This document shows, in pieces, positions 62,393 through 64,000 of a DNA stretch of 64,000 bases. Origin of the DNA: Paraburkholderia hiiakae (GTDB taxonomy: Bacteria > Pseudomonadota > Gammaproteobacteria > Burkholderiales > Burkholderiaceae); the NCBI RefSeq assembly GCF_904848665.1, contig NZ_CAJHCQ010000028.1:1-64000 (forward strand). The letters run 5' to 3'. The first letter of the stretch is position 1. Every line of letters starts with the position of its first letter. The notes under the pieces were generated by a model. That model saw only the letters and a list, made by a program, of their open reading frames with translations. It was not told the DNA's origin and made no database searches. The position numbers and the translations under genes are program-made.

Positions 62393-63007
62393 ATGCAGTT
62401 GATCGGCATGATGGACTCCCCCTATGTGCGTCGCGTCGCGATTTCGCTTCATGTGCTCGGCCTGGCGTTCGAGCACCGTAGCATTTCGGTATTTCGGCAG
62501 TACGACGAATTTGCTCAGATCAATCCCGTCGTGAAGGCACCCACCTTTATCGACGACGATGGCACGCAGCTGATCGACTCGACGCTGATCCTCGACTACC
62601 TGGACCGCAAGGTGCCAGCCGCGCAGCGGCTCATGCCAGAGGAGACCCAGGAGCGGACTTTCGCACTGCGTGTGAACGGTTTCGCGCTCGCGGCCATGGA
62701 AAAGACGGTGCAGCAGGTTTATGAACGCGAATTGCGCCCCGCCGAGCGCCAGCACGAGCCGTGGTTCGAGCGTGTGAATGCCCAGATGCATGCGGCCTGG
62801 GCCGTGCTCGACCAGCTAGTAGAGGGCCGCGACGGCTGGCTGTGCGCGGGCCGCATCACGCAAGCCGATATCACCGCGGCCGTTGCGTGGCGTTTCAACC
62901 AGTACATTCTGCCTGGCTGCGCTGATTCCGCCCGATATCCGGCGATTGCTGCGCTTTCCGCACGCGCCGAGGCGCTGCCGGAATTCGTCGCCACACCCCT
63001 CGACTAA
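62393..63007 (+). CDS. Glutathione S-transferase family protein
   Basis: A 204-residue GST. Thioredoxin-like N-terminal domain: MQLIGMMDSPYVRRVAISLHV with Ser9 as the likely glutathione-activating residue, the cis-Pro in NPVVKAPTFIDDD, and glutathione-binding DSTLILDYLD. All-helical C-terminal domain (about 85-204) with the N-capping ITQADITAAVAWRF. Conjugates or reduces electrophiles with glutathione; specificity unknown. The start at 62393 gives the normal length; the frame upstream is open but not family-like. Confidence 0.92.
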   Translation: MQLIGMMDSPYVRRVAISLHVLGLAFEHRSISVFRQYDEFAQINPVVKAPTFIDDDGTQLIDSTLILDYLDRKVPAAQRLMPEETQERTFALRVNGFALAAMEKTVQQVYERELRPAERQHEPWFERVNAQMHAAWAVLDQLVEGRDGWLCAGRITQADITAAVAWRFNQYILPGCADSARYPAIAALSARAEALPEFVATPLD

Positions 63008-63224
63008 AACACGTTCGCCCCAGCGCGGGATTCGCGCAAAGCACCGTGTGACGGGGCTGGGCGCGACGCCGCGCCCAGTGCCCTCGCACTGGTTTCGATT
63101 GTTTGCGATTTTCGACAAGTGACTTCGCGGACGGCCCATTTATCAGCGCACGCTGCATTCCTACAATGACAACCATCGAATGACCCTGCGTCAGGAGGAC
63201 GCGGGGCATGCAGCGGGAGCGGTC

Positions 63225-63434
63225 ATGAAATCCTTTATCGAACGACAGCTGTATCAGCCAGCGTTGGTTCTGCCGATGGTGGACCTGATGCAGCTGATGG
63301 TGTCGCTCGACTTCAACATGGGGCAAGTCGGGCTGATGGTGGCTACGCGCGGCGCGCGCGCCGCATTCCAGCGCTCGCGCGAACTCTGGAACGCGGGCCA
63401 TGGGGAATGTGCGCCCACTGATTGCGTGCACTGA
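63225..63434 (+). CDS. Hypothetical protein
   Basis: A 69-residue frame beginning MKSFIERQLYQPALVLPMVD, with an amphipathic/hydrophobic first half (LMQLMVSLDFNMGQVGLMV) and a basic second half (RGARAAFQRSRELW). GGGAGCGGTC precedes the ATG; an in-frame ATG at 63180 is an alternative. No family recognised. Confidence 0.45.
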   Translation: MKSFIERQLYQPALVLPMVDLMQLMVSLDFNMGQVGLMVATRGARAAFQRSRELWNAGHGECAPTDCVH

Positions 63435-63606
63435 TTGTGTACGGACTGCGGTCGCACTGAATTTGCCCAACCGAATTTGCCCAACCTAAACGACTGAGTC
63501 TCCAACCACACATTCACCGAACGCCTGATTGCAGGGACGTCTAGCGTTCGCCGATCCCCCTGACGCGCAGCGGCTTCGCCCGTTTGCTGTTGTGACGTCA
63601 CCCTGT

Positions 63607-63641
63607 GAGCCGCCTCGACGTGTGAGGCGGCTCTTTTTTTT
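63607..63641 (+). terminator. Rho-independent terminator
   Basis: A 10-bp perfect stem (GAGCCGCCTC at 63607-63616 with GAGGCGGCTC at 63624-63633), a 7-nt loop and eight T residues. It lies 170 bp past the hypothetical gene, so it may end a transcript not otherwise recognised. Confidence 0.9.
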
Positions 63642-63790
63642 GCGCCTTCATGTCTTCGCGATGCATCGCCGATGCGTACCCGATTCGCTGAATCACACTG
63701 CAGGCGGTGGCCGTTCGTCGCGCGTAAGATGGCGCGATCCGCCGCCCATTCGCGACTCGCGGCGACTCGCGATGACACGCGCGGCGAATC

Positions 63791-63826
63791 GGTTCAACTC
63801 GCGGTTCAACTCGCGGCTCAACTCGC
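63791..63826 (+). repeat. Three 12-bp tandem repeats
   Basis: GGTTCAACTCGC twice (63791-63802, 63803-63814), then GGCTCAACTCGC (63815-63826), directly before the ribosome-binding site of the next gene. Copy number could vary by slippage. Confidence 0.85.
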
Positions 63827-63848
63827 TCCAACGGCAAAGGAGGGCGGC

Positions 63849-64000
63849 ATGGCACAGCGTTTCGATGCGATCGTGATCGGCACGGGGCAGAGCGGCCCGC
63901 CGCTCGCGGTGCGGCTTGCGAAGAGCGGCCGCAAGACGGCGGTGATCGAGCGCGCGTCGTTCGGCGGGACCTGCGTGAACGTGGGCTGCACGCCGACCAA
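63849..64000 (+). CDS. FAD-dependent oxidoreductase, mercuric reductase-like, N-terminal fragment
   Basis: The first 50 codons; the gene runs off the right edge. AIVIGTGQSGPPLAVRLAKSG is the FAD-binding loop, then VIERASFGGTCVNVGCTPTK carries the redox-active CxxxxC disulfide of class I pyridine nucleotide-disulfide oxidoreductases. The GTGQSGPPLA and NVGCTPTK variants fit the MerA-like/uncharacterised branch rather than lipoamide dehydrogenase or glutathione reductase. AAAGGAGGGCGGC is a strong ribosome-binding site. Confidence 0.85.
   Translation, partial: MAQRFDAIVIGTGQSGPPLAVRLAKSGRKTAVIERASFGGTCVNVGCTPT

Larger units (their letters stand above)
63435..63848. other. 414-bp intergenic region with terminator and short tandem repeats
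   Basis: Holds a strong terminator (63607-63641) and a 12-bp tandem repeat (63791-63826). No supported gene. Confidence 0.65.

Overview
The window is GC-rich chromosomal DNA from a Burkholderiaceae member, most likely Paraburkholderia or Caballeronia. I infer this from protein content and from the block thrS-infC-rpmI-rplT-pheS-pheT-ihfA-merR-tRNA-Pro, whose order and protein lengths fit that family. There is no prophage, insertion sequence, integrase or CRISPR array. Almost all of it is ordinary chromosome, and three tRNA genes lie in it.

Layout. 1-5.5 kb: the start of an ETF-quinone oxidoreductase gene, an SDR dehydrogenase, a thioesterase, a PAS-LuxR regulator, a two-subunit 3-oxoacid CoA-transferase, an alpha/beta hydrolase and a RidA protein. 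5.5-16.7 kb: RelA-type (p)ppGpp synthetase, tRNA-Val, then the translation block (thrS, infC with an ATC start, rpmI, rplT, pheST, ihfA, a MerR regulator, tRNA-Pro). 16.8-23.1 kb: two transporters, a PagL-like lipid A deacylase in an AT-richer patch, a DUF190 protein, 3-hydroxybutyryl-CoA dehydrogenase and galM. 23.1-31.6 kb: a complete D-xylose regulon, with xylR divergent from xylA-xylB-xylF-xylG-xylH. A conserved element is repeated before xylA and xylB.

32-39.1 kb: a ClpG/ClpK-like AAA+ disaggregase, then a translationally coupled pair on the minus strand: a FAN1-type VRR-NUC nuclease and a DinG/XPD-type iron-sulfur helicase with an N-terminal RecB/Cas4-like nuclease domain. 39.2-46.2 kb: small lipoproteins, a coupled DUF2844-DUF3443 pair in which the DUF3443 protein carries the signatures of a pepsin-like aspartic protease, bamC, and lactate permease. 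46.3-53.2 kb: thiC with a TPP riboswitch, Rnk, a DMT exporter, entericidin, a DUF1328 peptide, a ferritin-like protein and an MFS transporter.

53.4-59.4 kb: a LacI-regulated ABC importer (binding protein, two permeases, ATPase) ending in a GpdQ-like phosphodiesterase, which suggests uptake and hydrolysis of a phosphodiester. 59.5-64 kb: a tRNA-Leu(UAA) gene interrupted by a 284-nt Azoarcus-type group I intron, then small lipoproteins, a methyltransferase, a GST and the start of a mercuric-reductase-like flavoprotein.

The observations most worth following up are the tRNA-Leu group I intron, the FAN1 plus nuclease-DinG pair, the pepsin-like reading of DUF3443, the ClpG-like disaggregase and the repeated xyl operator candidate.
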